Translations under genes and position numbers: made by a program
The notes under the pieces: model-generated
Told to the model about the DNA's origin: nothing
What the model saw: the letters and a program-made list of their open reading frames with translations, nothing else
Databases searched by the model: none
Part shown: positions 46,169 to 62,811 of the stretch, piece after piece
Layout: every line of letters starts with the position of its first letter
Position numbering within the stretch: the first letter of the stretch is position 1
NCBI GenBank assembly: GCA_018398765.1
Contig: JAHBMJ010005310.1
Coordinates: 1 to 64,000, forward strand
Origin: Chromera velia
Lineage: Eukaryota > Sar > Chromeraceae
Reading direction: 5' to 3'
DNA: 64,000 bases

Positions 46169-48296
46169 CATTCCCCCCCCCCACTCTGTCGTCTCCTCGG
46201 CAGTACTACAAACCGCAGAACTGCTTCCCTCTCCCTGTGCGACCCCTGCGTTCATTTCCTCCCTAGCTCTTCTCTCGGCGTCTACAGCCACGAGAAGATG
46301 AAAAAGGAAGGCCCCGACAGGCAGGGTGTGCATTCCAGGCGACATCTCAAATTTGGCTCCCAATGGAAGTTTTCGGAGTGCCCTTCCCGAGAACCCCTCT
46401 GCCGCGACTGCGACGAGACGGAGAAGGCATGGCAAGGGGTTCAGGGCCCTTTCAGAAATTCGGGTGAGTGCCTTCTTCCATAAACACGCTAGAGTCTCGG
46501 CACGGGACTGTCTGTTCCCCCCCGCCTTCCCGAGCCTGGCCCAGAAATCAGGAAGGAGCGTCTCGGCAGGAAGCTCGACTGACTCCTCAAACATCCCCAC
46601 CCCCTGGCAATCCCCCCCCTGTGTCCCTGTTTCTATCTCTGTCCCTGTGTTGGATGCTGAATGAGGGCGCACAGACAATTTCCGTGAGAGCACACCCACA
46701 GCCATGAGATGGTCCACACACGATTTCAAAATTTCAAATCGAGCTGCGACCCCCGGGTTCCCCACGTACTGCTTGATGTCCGCCCTATCGATGAAGGCAA
46801 CGTCAATCTTTCCTGTGATGTTGCTGGTGGTCACCACCATGCTGTTGGGGAAGAACCTCAACGCATCGACCTGAGAGAACGGACAGACAAGAAGATATAG
46901 ACCAGAGAAGAGAAGAGAGAAGAGACAAAAGAAGGGTCAAAAGGGAAAAAACCACAGGTGACGGACACCCAAAAGAAACTCCGAGTGATCCGATCCACCT
47001 TCATCGATTCTTTTCAGAAACCCGTGCGGCTGTTTGTCGCCATGCTTTACTGAGTGCATCCGACGAGGGAGTAAGAGAATTCTTTTAAGTTACACAACCC
47101 GCCCTCGCAAAACAACAGCAGAATATCTTTCGCCCCCCCCTCCCCCCCCAAAAAGAAAAAAACAGTCACTTCACACCCCACCACCTTCCAATACATCAAA
47201 TCAAGAGCCACCCCCCCCCTCTAACCTCGTCCCGATCCGAAAGGACTGACCTACCGACCTGTGTGAGGAGTGCATTGACTGCCCTGATCGAGTCAGTCGG
47301 TTCGTTGGACGCTGCCTGTCGGGAGGCACTGAGCGACTCGACCTCATCAATCAGCACCACCACAAAACTCTCTGTGTCCTCCAACTTCTCTCGAATCTGT
47401 CCAAATAATTTCATCACCATCTTTCCGGACTCCGAAAACCATTTCGAGAACAGACTGTGGGCGTTGATTTCCAACAGCTGCCCCCCTGCTGGATACCTAG
47501 CACCCAGGCGGATCGACAGTTTGTGTGCTACGGCTTTGGCCAGGGTTGTTTTTCCTGTTCCAGGGGGACCGTGGAGGAGCACCACGCGATTCCATGTGAT
47601 GACTTTCGGGTCTACCCCCACCTCTGCAAATGCCATTGCGGCCTCGGCGTAGTCCAACAACCTCTGTTTGATTCGTGTTTCGAAGTGTAGTGTCTCCCAG
47701 ACACCAGAGAACTCTCTGTTGGGCAACTGCCACTGTTTACACACAGGGACAGAGTCGTCCTCCGCGTCCTCTGCCTCCTCCTCCATTCCTGGTTCGTCAT
47801 TCAATCGGAAACAGAAAAAACGACACTCACAGTCGTCAAACAAAAACGAATTTCCCGTCTCAGTCTCTTCTGTCTGACCCGTTTCAAGGCTCTCATCCGT
47901 CATTGAGGCGTCAACGCCTTCCCTCTCTTCTCTGTCCAACCCAAGAATACTAGGGTCCAGAAACAAACATTCAGGCAGGGGGGGAGGAGACGGTCTCTCA
48001 ATTGTGACAAATTCCAGGTGCTTGCCCAATTTCGGGTCGGAACTTTCAATCTCTTTTGATGTGATGGTGCCAAGTGTGATGAAAATATTTTTAGAAAAGA
48101 AAGATGTCAGTCTCTTGCAAATGGACTGGTTTTCTGCAGTGGAAGAGGCTTTGATTGCCACCTCAACGCACAGTTTCACCCGCTTGCTCGACCCTTGAAG
48201 ATCATCCGCAGAGTTGGTGGACACCTCCGCTACCCTCTGCCCGGTGCCGAGCTGCCCCCCCCCGTTGCGCTCCAGGGGGTCTCTCTCACACGACAT
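46169..48296 (-). CDS. TRIP13: Pch2/TRIP13 AAA+ ATPase (3' end in gap)
   Basis: Hexameric AAA+ remodeller that opens HORMA-domain proteins (HORMAD/Hop1, MAD2) in meiosis and the spindle checkpoint. Exon 1 is 47259-48296 (346 codons, ATG at 48296). Exon 2 begins at 46870 and runs into the gap. The N-terminal domain is divergent and acidic. The family block [18 protein letters not shown] leads into the ATPase: Walker A GPPGTGKT at residues 243-250, then [16 protein letters not shown], Walker [11 protein letters not shown] at about 312-321 and [12 protein letters not shown]. Exon 2 supplies sensor-1 [10 protein letters not shown], then [15 protein letters not shown] and SGRALRKLP near the C-terminus. 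A low-complexity insert follows the [13 protein letters not shown] segment. The intron is 388 bp with donor GTCGGT. The last residues and the stop are not visible. Confidence 0.93.
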
Positions 48297-49305
48297 TGCG
48301 CGGAGACTTGGCGTGTCTCTCAGATGAAAAAGAACCCAGACAAATTGATTCTTGTGCAGGCAGCTGCCTCTTCCTCCTCGAGGATAAGATCACAAACTCT
48401 TTCCTCGCAGGAAGCTGAGTTGAGAGGCACCACCAAAACGGCTGGGGAAAAAGCGCTACGTCTCCCCGCTGCCGGAAGGACCGACGTGGAAATGCAAAGA
48501 AGGAAGGAAGGACCTTAGTCAAGCTGATGAAACGAAAGATAAACTGGAAACCCACGCAGAGACGGGGGGAGGGACGGACTTGGAAGTGTTGAGAATCCTT
48601 CCCCGGCGTCACATCAACGTACAGCGAAACACGGTCACCTAGAGGCACTCGAGCAGTGTTTTTTCAGAGACCGACTTCAGAGCTGGAGAAACGACACCCA
48701 ACTGAATCCCAACCGGACTTCAAGATTCCATTTTCAGTCCGATGTGTCAGGAATTGATTCAGACTGACGCGATGACTGACGCACGCGCATTTCCGCGGGT
48801 CCCGGAAAGCGAAAAAGTGCATACAGCGCGCCTGCATGTACGTACTGTTGCACAACAATCACGATACCGATATGCGACGATGTCACTGCATGGTCCGGCC
48901 GTAAAGTCTTTCAGGAGTTCTCCGATGTCGCCAGTCCACGGCCTGTAATCCAACGGTCTTCATGGGAAGCCCATCCTACCATACTCGAGGACTCGAGGTG
49001 CGTGGTTGCGTGGTTTAAAGAGTCTTCAGCCAGACTCAAGCCTATGACGTCAGTCCGCCAAAGTCTCTCCCTGCAGACCTCTGCCTGACAATAAGATCTT
49101 TTCCCGTCACCCTGGTGCTTTTGCCGCTCGCAACCCAGTCACCAGGTGTGAAAGACCTGAAGTGTGGGGGTGTATTATAAAGGCTGGAAGGAAAGCGTAA
49201 CCTAAAGGACGCTTTATTGCCGTCTCAGTCCGCTCCTGTCACTGTGACAGCAGTCTTTTCGTATTGCGTTGTTTCTGAGTTTGCTTAGCTCGGTTAGATC
49301 GATCA
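48297..49305. promoter_or_regulatory. Divergent intergenic region, Pch2/TRIP13 and cytochrome b561
   Basis: About 1 kb between two start codons on opposite strands; both promoters should lie here. It includes GCATGTACGTAC at 48834-48845 and a TATTATAAAGG word at 49173-49183 about 120 bp ahead of the b561 ATG. No gene is recognised inside. Confidence 0.45.
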
Positions 49306-50661
49306 ATGCCGCGGCTCTCTGAGGGCAGTGGCCTGTTGCGAAGGTTCCTGTTGGGGGGACTGTTTGTCCTTTTTGGCTGTCTGTTGAACAGTGTGTCTGC
49401 ACAGGATGTTTGCGTCAATGGATTCATTATGGACACCTACTGCGCAGACAGGGGGACGCTCCTTGACAATCCCACTGTGCAGAGTCTGATAAATCCCGAG
49501 AAACACACCCTCCACTGCCTCGTGGACGTCTCGAGGTGTATCAATGGGGGGTTTGAGGTTCTCGAGGCCCCCCTAGAAGGCTCAGACACGTATTGCCGAG
49601 TCTTCAAGTTAGATTCAAGGGGAAATGAGTTGGTTTTGGCATTAGCTCGGCAGACAGGGAGCAGGAGTCTCGGGTGCACGACATGCGGTACTACAGGAGC
49701 TCTCCGCGAGGGTTTCAAATGTTCCGTTGTGGGCACTCCAGAGGGGAGTGATGCCCCCCGGACGTTAAATGTGAAATCTGTGCATATAGAGTCGTGTGAC
49801 GATGTGATTGCCCAAAACTCCGGGGTGACAAACGCAGTCATCACCGACGATATGCGATTCTGTGAGACCAACGACGGGTGGATTATTGCCCACGGTGCGT
49901 TGATGTTGGCCTCTTGGGGGTTCCTTCTCCCTCTCGGGATTGCTATGGCAATCTCGGGACGGAAACGCGACCCTTTGTGGTTCAAACTTCACGTCGGTCT
50001 GCAGGTGACTGGACTGATCCTTGCGATTGCGGGGTGGGCCACTGCACTTGTGCAAAGCCAAGTTTTGGACTCGGGGGGAGGAATTTTGTTGACCCATGCA
50101 GCCATGGGGTGCGTAGTCATGGGTTTGGGTATTCTACAGCCTGTGAATGCCCTCTTTCGCCCCCATAAGCCGCAGCCAGGGGAGCGAAAGAGTCTTGGTC
50201 GGCTCGTGTGGGAATTGGCCCACAAAATTTTGGGCAACGCCGCCCTTGGCCTTGCACTGGCCACCATTGTGTTGGGAGCATTGCAGACACAATACTTTGT
50301 CGAGTTCCTCTCTGCTCTCGGAGCTGCCCTGTTTGTTGTGATCGTTTCCGGGGTCCTGATGTGGTGCACGTCCCCCAAAACGACCTCTTCCGAGGAGACG
50401 CATGAAAGTGTGTCGTTCAAAGGCAAGGGGGGATCTGTAGAGAAGGGCGTAGAGAACGAAAACAACAACCCGTCAGCAGCGGCTTTCGGGCGCTCGACTG
50501 AGCAGAGAAAGGGAAATGGACAGGCTGCTGCTGTTGTGTCGGTTGAGGCGGAGCACCAGCGAGTGCTTGCCTCGGAAGAGGGTCGGGAGGAGAGAGCAGA
50601 ATCCGAAGAAGTGTCGAGGGTGGAGGAGGAAGGAGAGGGGAGGCGGAACTGGAGCGGGTAG
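49306..50661 (+). CDS. Cytochrome b561 membrane protein with cysteine-rich N-terminal domain
   Basis: Single-exon gene, 451 aa. Residues 1-32 are a signal peptide (LLGGLFVLFGCLL, cleavage after SVSA). The next 150 residues form a cysteine-rich extracellular or lumenal domain with CVNGFIMDTYCADRGTLLDN, HTLHCLVDVSRC and CTTCG. It is not a DOMON or DOMON-like domain that I recognise, but I recall similar N-termini in other algal b561 proteins. The b561 core has five to six helices and four histidines placed as in the di-haem family: IIAHGALML, FKLHVGLQ, LTHAAMG and ELAHKILG. The GILQPVNALFRP motif is typical of this group. Electron transfer across a membrane, such as ferric reduction or ascorbate cycling, is inference. 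The C-terminal 90 residues are charged and low in complexity. Confidence 0.9.
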   Translation: MPRLSEGSGLLRRFLLGGLFVLFGCLLNSVSAQDVCVNGFIMDTYCADRGTLLDNPTVQSLINPEKHTLHCLVDVSRCINGGFEVLEAPLEGSDTYCRVFKLDSRGNELVLALARQTGSRSLGCTTCGTTGALREGFKCSVVGTPEGSDAPRTLNVKSVHIESCDDVIAQNSGVTNAVITDDMRFCETNDGWIIAHGALMLASWGFLLPLGIAMAISGRKRDPLWFKLHVGLQVTGLILAIAGWATALVQSQVLDSGGGILLTHAAMGCVVMGLGILQPVNALFRPHKPQPGERKSLGRLVWELAHKILGNAALGLALATIVLGALQTQYFVEFLSALGAALFVVIVSGVLMWCTSPKTTSSEETHESVSFKGKGGSVEKGVENENNNPSAAAFGRSTEQRKGNGQAAAVVSVEAEHQRVLASEEGREERAESEEVSRVEEEGEGRRNWSG

Positions 50662-51340
50662 ATAGACAGACGGGTCGATGATCCTTGGAGTCGTGTCCGA
50701 GGGGTGAGTGAGTAAGCAACTGAGGAAGTGCGTGAGGTGAAAAATGAGAGAGAGAGAGAGGGAGGGAGAGAGCCTTAGTGAGTGATTGAGTGAGCGAGCA
50801 CGGAGATGAATGATGGATGAAAAGCAAGCCAAGCTTGGGAAGTTCGAAGGAAGGAATCTCTCAGCAGGTTGACATACATGGGATTGCAAAGGTCAATGGA
50901 CTTTTTTTCTGAACGAACGTCAACTTTATTGAAGGGGGGTTTGTTTGATCTAGAGCTAAAGACAAGAGACAGAATTCAGGGCCAGCAGATTGACATGAAA
51001 GATTCATTCTCTCTGTTCTGATAATTTGAAGGGAACGAATGACATCACGCAGTTATCTATCCCGTGGTTGCCTAGTCCTTGAATGATTGATCACTCGAGT
51101 AAATCAGCGGACCGAAAGAGTTACTAAGGACGTGAAAGGCTAGTTGTTGCCTGAGAAAGGAGGAAAGAGGTAAATCTGTCTGTGTGTCAATAGAAGCTAA
51201 CTGCTTGGCGATGCACAGAATTGAAGAGAGCAATGAAGGAGGAAAGGCAGTCAGCAGGTGAATTTCAAAGTAAATAAACAAAGAAAGGCAGGAAAGCAGA
51301 AGAAGGATCGTATGAAAGGAAAGGCACTTGTGTCGGAGAA

Positions 51341-51372
<32 letters not shown>

Positions 51373-51479
51373 AGTGATTCGGGTTGGAGAGTTCTTCGAT
51401 CCAGTTTTGTCAGGAAGTTGGTGGGAGGAGGCGGGGCACTTAGAGGCCTAGCCGCAAAGTACACGTCAGAAAACAAAAT
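50662..51479. other. Intergenic, 3' flank of the b561 gene
   Basis: Contains short GA-rich tracts (50747-50770) and a (CT)n run (51345-51373). No gene recognised. Confidence 0.5.
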
Positions 51480-51533
51480 ATGAAACCTCTTTCTTTTTTC
51501 CCTTGCGTCCTTTCTTCCTTTTTTTTTTTTTTT

Positions 51534-51569
<36 letters not shown>

Positions 51570-51960
51570 TTCTTTCTTTCTTTCTTTCTTTCTTTCTTTC
51601 CTTCCTTCCTTCCTTTCTTTTCTTTCTTTCTTTTCTTTCTTTTTTTTCTTTCCGTCCTTTCTTTTTTTCCTTTCTTCCTTCCGTTTTTCCTTCAGTCTTT
51701 CTTTCTTTGTTTCCTTCCTTCCTTGCTTTCTTCCTTTTTTCTTTTCTTCCTTTCTTCCTTCCTTCTTCGTTTTTCTTTTTTCTTCTTCCTCACTTTCTCC
51801 CTTCTTTCTTTTTTTCCTTTTTCTTTTCTTCGTTTCTTCCTTTTTTCTTCCTTGCTTCCTTCCTTCCTTCCTTCTTTCTTTCTTTCTTTCTGTTTTTCCT
51901 TTCTTCCTTCTTTCCTTTCTTCATTCATTCTTTTTTTCTTCCTTCTTTCCTTTCATGCTC
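51480..51960 (+). repeat. Long pyrimidine tract, mainly (CTTT)n and (CCTT)n
   Basis: Almost pure C/T for about 480 bp with repeated CTTT, CCTT and poly-T segments. Open frames through it encode only Phe, Leu and Ser and are artefacts of composition. Confidence 0.97.
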
Positions 51961-53255
51961 TCTCTCTTTCTCTCTCTCTTTGACTCTCTGATTTTCTCTT
52001 TCTCCCCTCTCTCTCTATGCAGGTGCGTGTTAACGGATTCGACGATCCGAGTACATGATTCGATGCCCTCTCTTTCAGTCGCATTCAGGAGAGGAGAAGA
52101 AAGGAGCGGAGAGGAGAAGAAGAGGGAACCTTCGGCGAGCAGGACCCTGAGAGAGAGCTCTTGGGGGGGGGGTGCATGCACGTGTCTGCTCCTGCCGGGG
52201 GTAGAGGAGAGGAGAGGTCCGGGAGGACTCCAGCCAGCGGCTGTAAATTCGAATTCATCGTTTCCTTCCTTCCGTACTTACTGCCTTCTTTTTTTGGGCA
52301 TTTGCTTCAATTGCTCTTGCGTCCCTTTGTCGCTGTCGTGACTGCATTTTTTTTTCTTTTGCAGATTGACAGTGACCGGATCCGGAAACCGTTCCCGGTT
52401 TGAGGTCTTGGTGTTTTTTTTTTGTTGCTCCAAACTCAGCTTCAAGACCCGATCAAGAGCCTTCTAGGAGGCTTGCAACTGTAGAATTAAAGAAACAGGA
52501 CTGGACCGCGGGTGGTGACGTGCTGCAGCATAGTGCCAGTCTCGCAGGCTGCACTTCATGCTGCATCGTCGCAGCATCGATCCTTAATTGCTGTACATAA
52601 GTAGGGTCCTAGTAAGGAGCTGGACGAAAAATCGCTTCCTCCACCCCTTGCTGGTTGTACCCCAAACTGAACCCCAAAATACATCTCTCATATCGTTATT
52701 ATGAAACTGTTAAAACTGCTTCTCTATTTCCTTTCAGTGCCGAATCTGCCGATACTCAAGAATCTACTATTCAATCTAGAAATAAACTGATGTATAGAAA
52801 TAATTTTAAATAAAAAAATGAATTTAAGGCGGCTAATAGGGCCTAAGGCTAGGCCTAAAGCAGAGAATAATTGACTGGTAATGATTGCCGGTCTAGTAAC
52901 TCTAGTTGCCGATCTACTTTCTTGATATCTGATAACCTTATTACTATTGTCCTGATAACCTAAAATTTCAAATAATTTACTGGATAATTTATGATAATTT
53001 GAAAGCTAAACACTACTACTAGGCTAGATACTGTCAGACTGCATAAAAATATGTTTAGGGAGTAAAAGTTAGGATTAGCCCTAGCCTATAGACCCCTGTA
53101 GGATTAGGTTCCGATAAGCCTCAAAGTAGGATCCATGACACCTACAAATCACACAAAAATTATAAAAATATATGTGCTAGCAGCCGCGAGTCCCCGTGAC
53201 TCGGAGCATAGATAAATTCTACTAGTAGTAGCATACTAAGCATAGTATAATTAAT
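51961..53255. other. Intergenic, AT-rich from 52700
   Basis: No supported gene. From about 52700 the DNA is AT-rich and unlike the coding regions. Confidence 0.45.
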
Positions 53256-53311
53256 CATCATCATCATCATCATACGCCATTGCTATCGGCCCATAATAGA
53301 CGTCTAGTATG
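53256..53311 (-). mobile_element. 3'-end fragment of the LINE family at 28.7 kb
   Basis: Reverse complement of the last bases of the LINE at about 30674-30730, including GGGCCGATAGC and the (GAT)n tail. It is flanked by a 6-bp direct repeat ATTAAT (53250-53255 and 53312-53317), as expected for a severely 5'-truncated insertion. Confidence 0.8.
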
Positions 53312-53950
53312 ATTAATATGAACCGATAATAAACAATGAAATTATGCTAGTATGACATATACTAGAACATATACCGCGTGTCTCTCTAAGTGTTTCTCTG
53401 TTTATGTATTTGAACATTTTGTCATAGACTCTTATATATTGCATGGCTCCTATATAATAATAGAGTCGGATAGAATAGAAGTGTCAGATTCTATCTTCAA
53501 TAGATAGTTATTTAATACTTAAATTGATATATAACAAAAAATCTTTGATAAAATTGGATGCTCTTCACTCAGAGCTTACAAAATTTTGTGATTGATTGAA
53601 CGTATAATTGAAAAAAAAAGCAACAACAATGAATACAAACTTTTTTTCCCATCGGAGGGCGCCGGCCTACAGAAACGCCTCTGGAACTCGTTTCCGGATC
53701 TCTTCGTTGGACAGGTAGACTGGTTTGTTTTTCTCGCTTTTGTCAAATGTTTTCTGGAAATGCGGAGAGCTCCATGACGTAGGGTGAGTCTGCAGACAGG
53801 GGGATTGAGGGCAGCTAGGATGGGGTGGATTTCGCACAGAAAAACGAAAGGAACAGCCGATGACAAAAAGAGGACAAGGCGAAGAAACATACTATGAAGT
53901 CATACGTCAAGCAACATGAGAAAAACACAGATTGGTAGTCTGCCACACTG
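53312..53950. other. Intergenic, possible coding scrap
   Basis: A GC-richer island at 53645-53775 has open frames on both strands, but no conserved motif and no partner exon could be found. Confidence 0.3.
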
Positions 53951-54209
53951 ACTTCAGATAGGCCGATAGAGATGCAGGCAAATGCATTGGTGGACAGAGA
54001 AACAATGACAGACAGTCAGGCAGACACGCAGCTGGACAGACAGACACTTAAGTTTTTCATTTCTTTTTCCCTCTCTTCTTTCTGTGCAGACAGAGTTACC
54101 GACAGACAAACAGATTCTATGCTCCTTTCATTTCTCCTCTCTTCTCCTTTTCAAGTATACACAGGCAGGGAGACAGGATGTACTGCTCTTCATTTCTCTT
54201 CTGCAATTC

Positions 54210-54501
54210 TTTTCGTTTTCCGACTTTCTTTTTTTTTTTTTTTTTTCTTTCTTTCTTTCTTTCTTTCCTTCCTTCTATCTGTCTGTCTGTCTGTTTGTTT
54301 ATCTGTATATTTTTGTTTGTTTCTTTGTTCGTTCGTTCGTTCGTTTGTTTGTTTGTTTATTCGTTTGGTTGTTTGTTCGTTTGTTTGTTTGTTTCTTTCT
54401 TTCTTTCATTCATTCATTCTTTCTTTCTTTCTTTCTTTCTTTTCTTTGTCTCTTTCTTTTCTTTCTTTCATTCTTTCATTCTTTCATTCTTTCATTCTTT
54501 C

Positions 54502-54549
<48 letters not shown>

Positions 54550-55325
54550 CTTCTGTCTGTCTGTCTGTCTGTCTGTTTGTTTATCTGTATATTTTTGTTT
54601 GTTTCTTTGTTCGTTCGTTCGTTTGTTTGTTTGTTTATTCGTTTGGTTGTTTGTTCGTTTGTTTGTTTCTTTCTTTCTTTCTTTCTTTCATTCATTCTTT
54701 CTTTTCTTTGTCTCTTTCTTGTCTTTCTTTCTTTCTTTCTTTCTTTCTTTGTTTCTTCCGTTCATTAATTCGTTCGATCGATCGTCTTCCTGCGTCTAAT
54801 CGTTCTTTCTTTAGGGCGCACTCTCTCGCATTTCTCCTCAGACAGACAAACAGACAGAGAGACAGACAGACAGACAGACAGACTATATCGTCTTTTCTTC
54901 ACATCAGACAGATAGGCAGACAGACAGACAGACTATATGTTTTTTCTTCGCCCTTCTTTTCACAGACAGAGAGACAGGTTTTCACAGAGAGACAGGCAGA
55001 CAGACAGACAGACAGACAGTCTATATGTTTCGTCTTCTTCTCCCTCCTTTTCTTCATGAACACAACAGACAGACAGACAGACTATATCGTCTTTTCTTCA
55101 CATCAGACAGATAGGCCGACAGACAGACAGACTATATGTTTTTTCTTCGCCCTTCTTTTCACAGACAGAGAGACAGGCAGGCAGGCAGGCAGGCAGACAG
55201 ATAGACAGACAAACAGGCATGCATGCATGCGGGCAGACAGACAGGCAGTCAGGCAGGCAGGCACGCTGACAGGCAGACAAACAGAAGGACAGACAGACAG
55301 ACAGACACGTAAAGAGACAGACGTC
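54210..55325. repeat. Tetranucleotide array with internal segment duplications
   Basis: (CTTT)n, (GTTT)n, (GTTC)n and (CTGT)n in the left half and (GACA)n in the right half. A segment with ATCTGTATATTTTTG recurs with a 282-bp period (54301 and 54583). A block of about 100 bp beginning CTATATCGTCTTTTC recurs with a 199-bp period (54883 and 55082). Long open frames here reflect repeats only. Confidence 0.93.
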
Positions 55326-55467
55326 CCTTAATGATCTGAATCAGCGAACCAGATATATGTAGTCTAGTCTGGAAGAAGGAAGTGGAGTTGCATGCCTTTG
55401 TGTGTTGCTCGTTCCTCACACTCACTTTCCCCTTCCCCGATTTGCGATGCTTCTCAATGTCACTTAC

Positions 55468-55614
55468 CGTTGTTCCTGTGCATTCAGAGTCTTCCTTGCA
55501 CGCTCCACAGCAGGACCAGCAGGACCCGTTTCTGTTGCAGTGATTCCCTCCCCTGGGGCACATGCAGTCGTCGTCGTGGAAAGTCCACGTGCCCTTGTGC
55601 GCGCGTTCAGACAT
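55468..55614 (-). CDS. Small cysteine-rich exon, gene incomplete
   Basis: Open from ATG at 55614 to a good donor (GTAAGT at 55467-55462), 49 codons. It encodes GTWTFHDDDCMCPRGG, then HCNRNGSCWSCCGACKEDS and ECT, a dense and regular cysteine pattern that looks like a metal-binding or disulfide module. No following exon could be identified within the tetranucleotide array downstream, so the gene may be longer, broken or non-functional. I do not know its function; similar WSCCGA motifs are, to my recollection, found in other alveolate proteins. Confidence 0.4.
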
Positions 55615-56480
55615 GTGTGCGTGTTTATATATTCACCTTGCAGAACGCCTCCCTGTCCTAATTAAGGGTCTCGGAGCCTAGCCGAGCTCACTACTACAGA
55701 CTGTCAGAGACTGTGAATTTGACTCGATAATCGATCAAACAACACAATATGTATATACCTGTGGTAAAGACAAAACCTGTTGCTTTCATTCAGAGCTGAG
55801 ACAGTTGGCTTTTCCTTTCAAAGATGCGACAGGAAACTGCCCAGAAGGACGACGGAGAAATTTCAGATGTAAACGTGCCGCTTCGCGTATTAATGAATCT
55901 AAAGCTGCTCAGCCTGATGGAAATGGATGGATTCCTGCGGATGTCGATCCGACGGTCGGAGTGTGTACAGTTGATGAAGTTACTCTCTGCATGCATGTTA
56001 CCGTTTCTTCAACGTTGGCTGTTGCACAACTGTTGTTTGAATGATCGCTGTTGCAGAGCTGTTGCTTGAGTGTTGCTCGAGTGTTGTTCACGAGTCAAAC
56101 CGATACAGATTTCTGCATGCATGCATGCATGCATGCATCATTGCATGAATGAAATACGTATATATAGCGCCATGCATGCATGCATATGGACTGCATGGAT
56201 GCAAAGTCGACACATGACACCATGCAGCTGCATGCATATGCATGGTGCTATCATTGCGAAAGGAAAACCCAGAATAAAGAAACAGCCAGGAGGAGTGAAG
56301 TTTGGTGACTGCATGTTCCCTGGAGAGCTCGGAAATGTCAAAAAATTCTCGTCTCTCCCTCAGTATCTACCTTTGCGTGCCTTTGTCTGCCTGACAAATT
56401 GTGACTACAGGAGAGCACACGCACAAACATACTGAATCCGTCAACTGATCGTCCGCACCCGAGCTTTAACCATCTGCAAC
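55615..56480 (+). promoter_or_regulatory. Upstream region of chitin synthase with TGCATGCA cluster
   Basis: Three groups of overlapping TGCATGCA/GCATGCAT words occur at about 56114-56139, 56171-56187 and 56224-56244, some 240-370 bp before the start codon. TGCATGCA is a known binding word of apicomplexan AP2-domain factors; use here is inference. A short open frame at 55824-56069 has no supporting features. Confidence 0.5.

Positions 56481-62811
<6,331 letters not shown>

Noticed and set aside
45159-46861. Long open frames across the N run
   Set aside because: Unknown bases cannot contain stops, so the frames are artificial. Only the minus-strand part above 46169 is real, and it belongs to Pch2/TRIP13.
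49437-50468. Minus-strand open frames opposite the b561 gene
   Set aside because: Shadows of the plus-strand coding sequence, with no family features.
51480-51991. Two overlapping open frames of over 160 codons, nearly all Phe, Leu and Ser
   Set aside because: Pure pyrimidine tract; composition explains the lack of stops.
54084-55331. 415-codon open frame of Phe/Leu/Ser then Gln/Thr/Asp/Arg
   Set aside because: It is produced entirely by tetranucleotide repeats, which stay open in several frames; no protein-like features.
55824-56069. 81-codon open frame upstream of chitin synthase
   Set aside because: It begins with a plausible ATG but has no motif, no splice partner and overlaps the TGCATGCA-rich upstream region.
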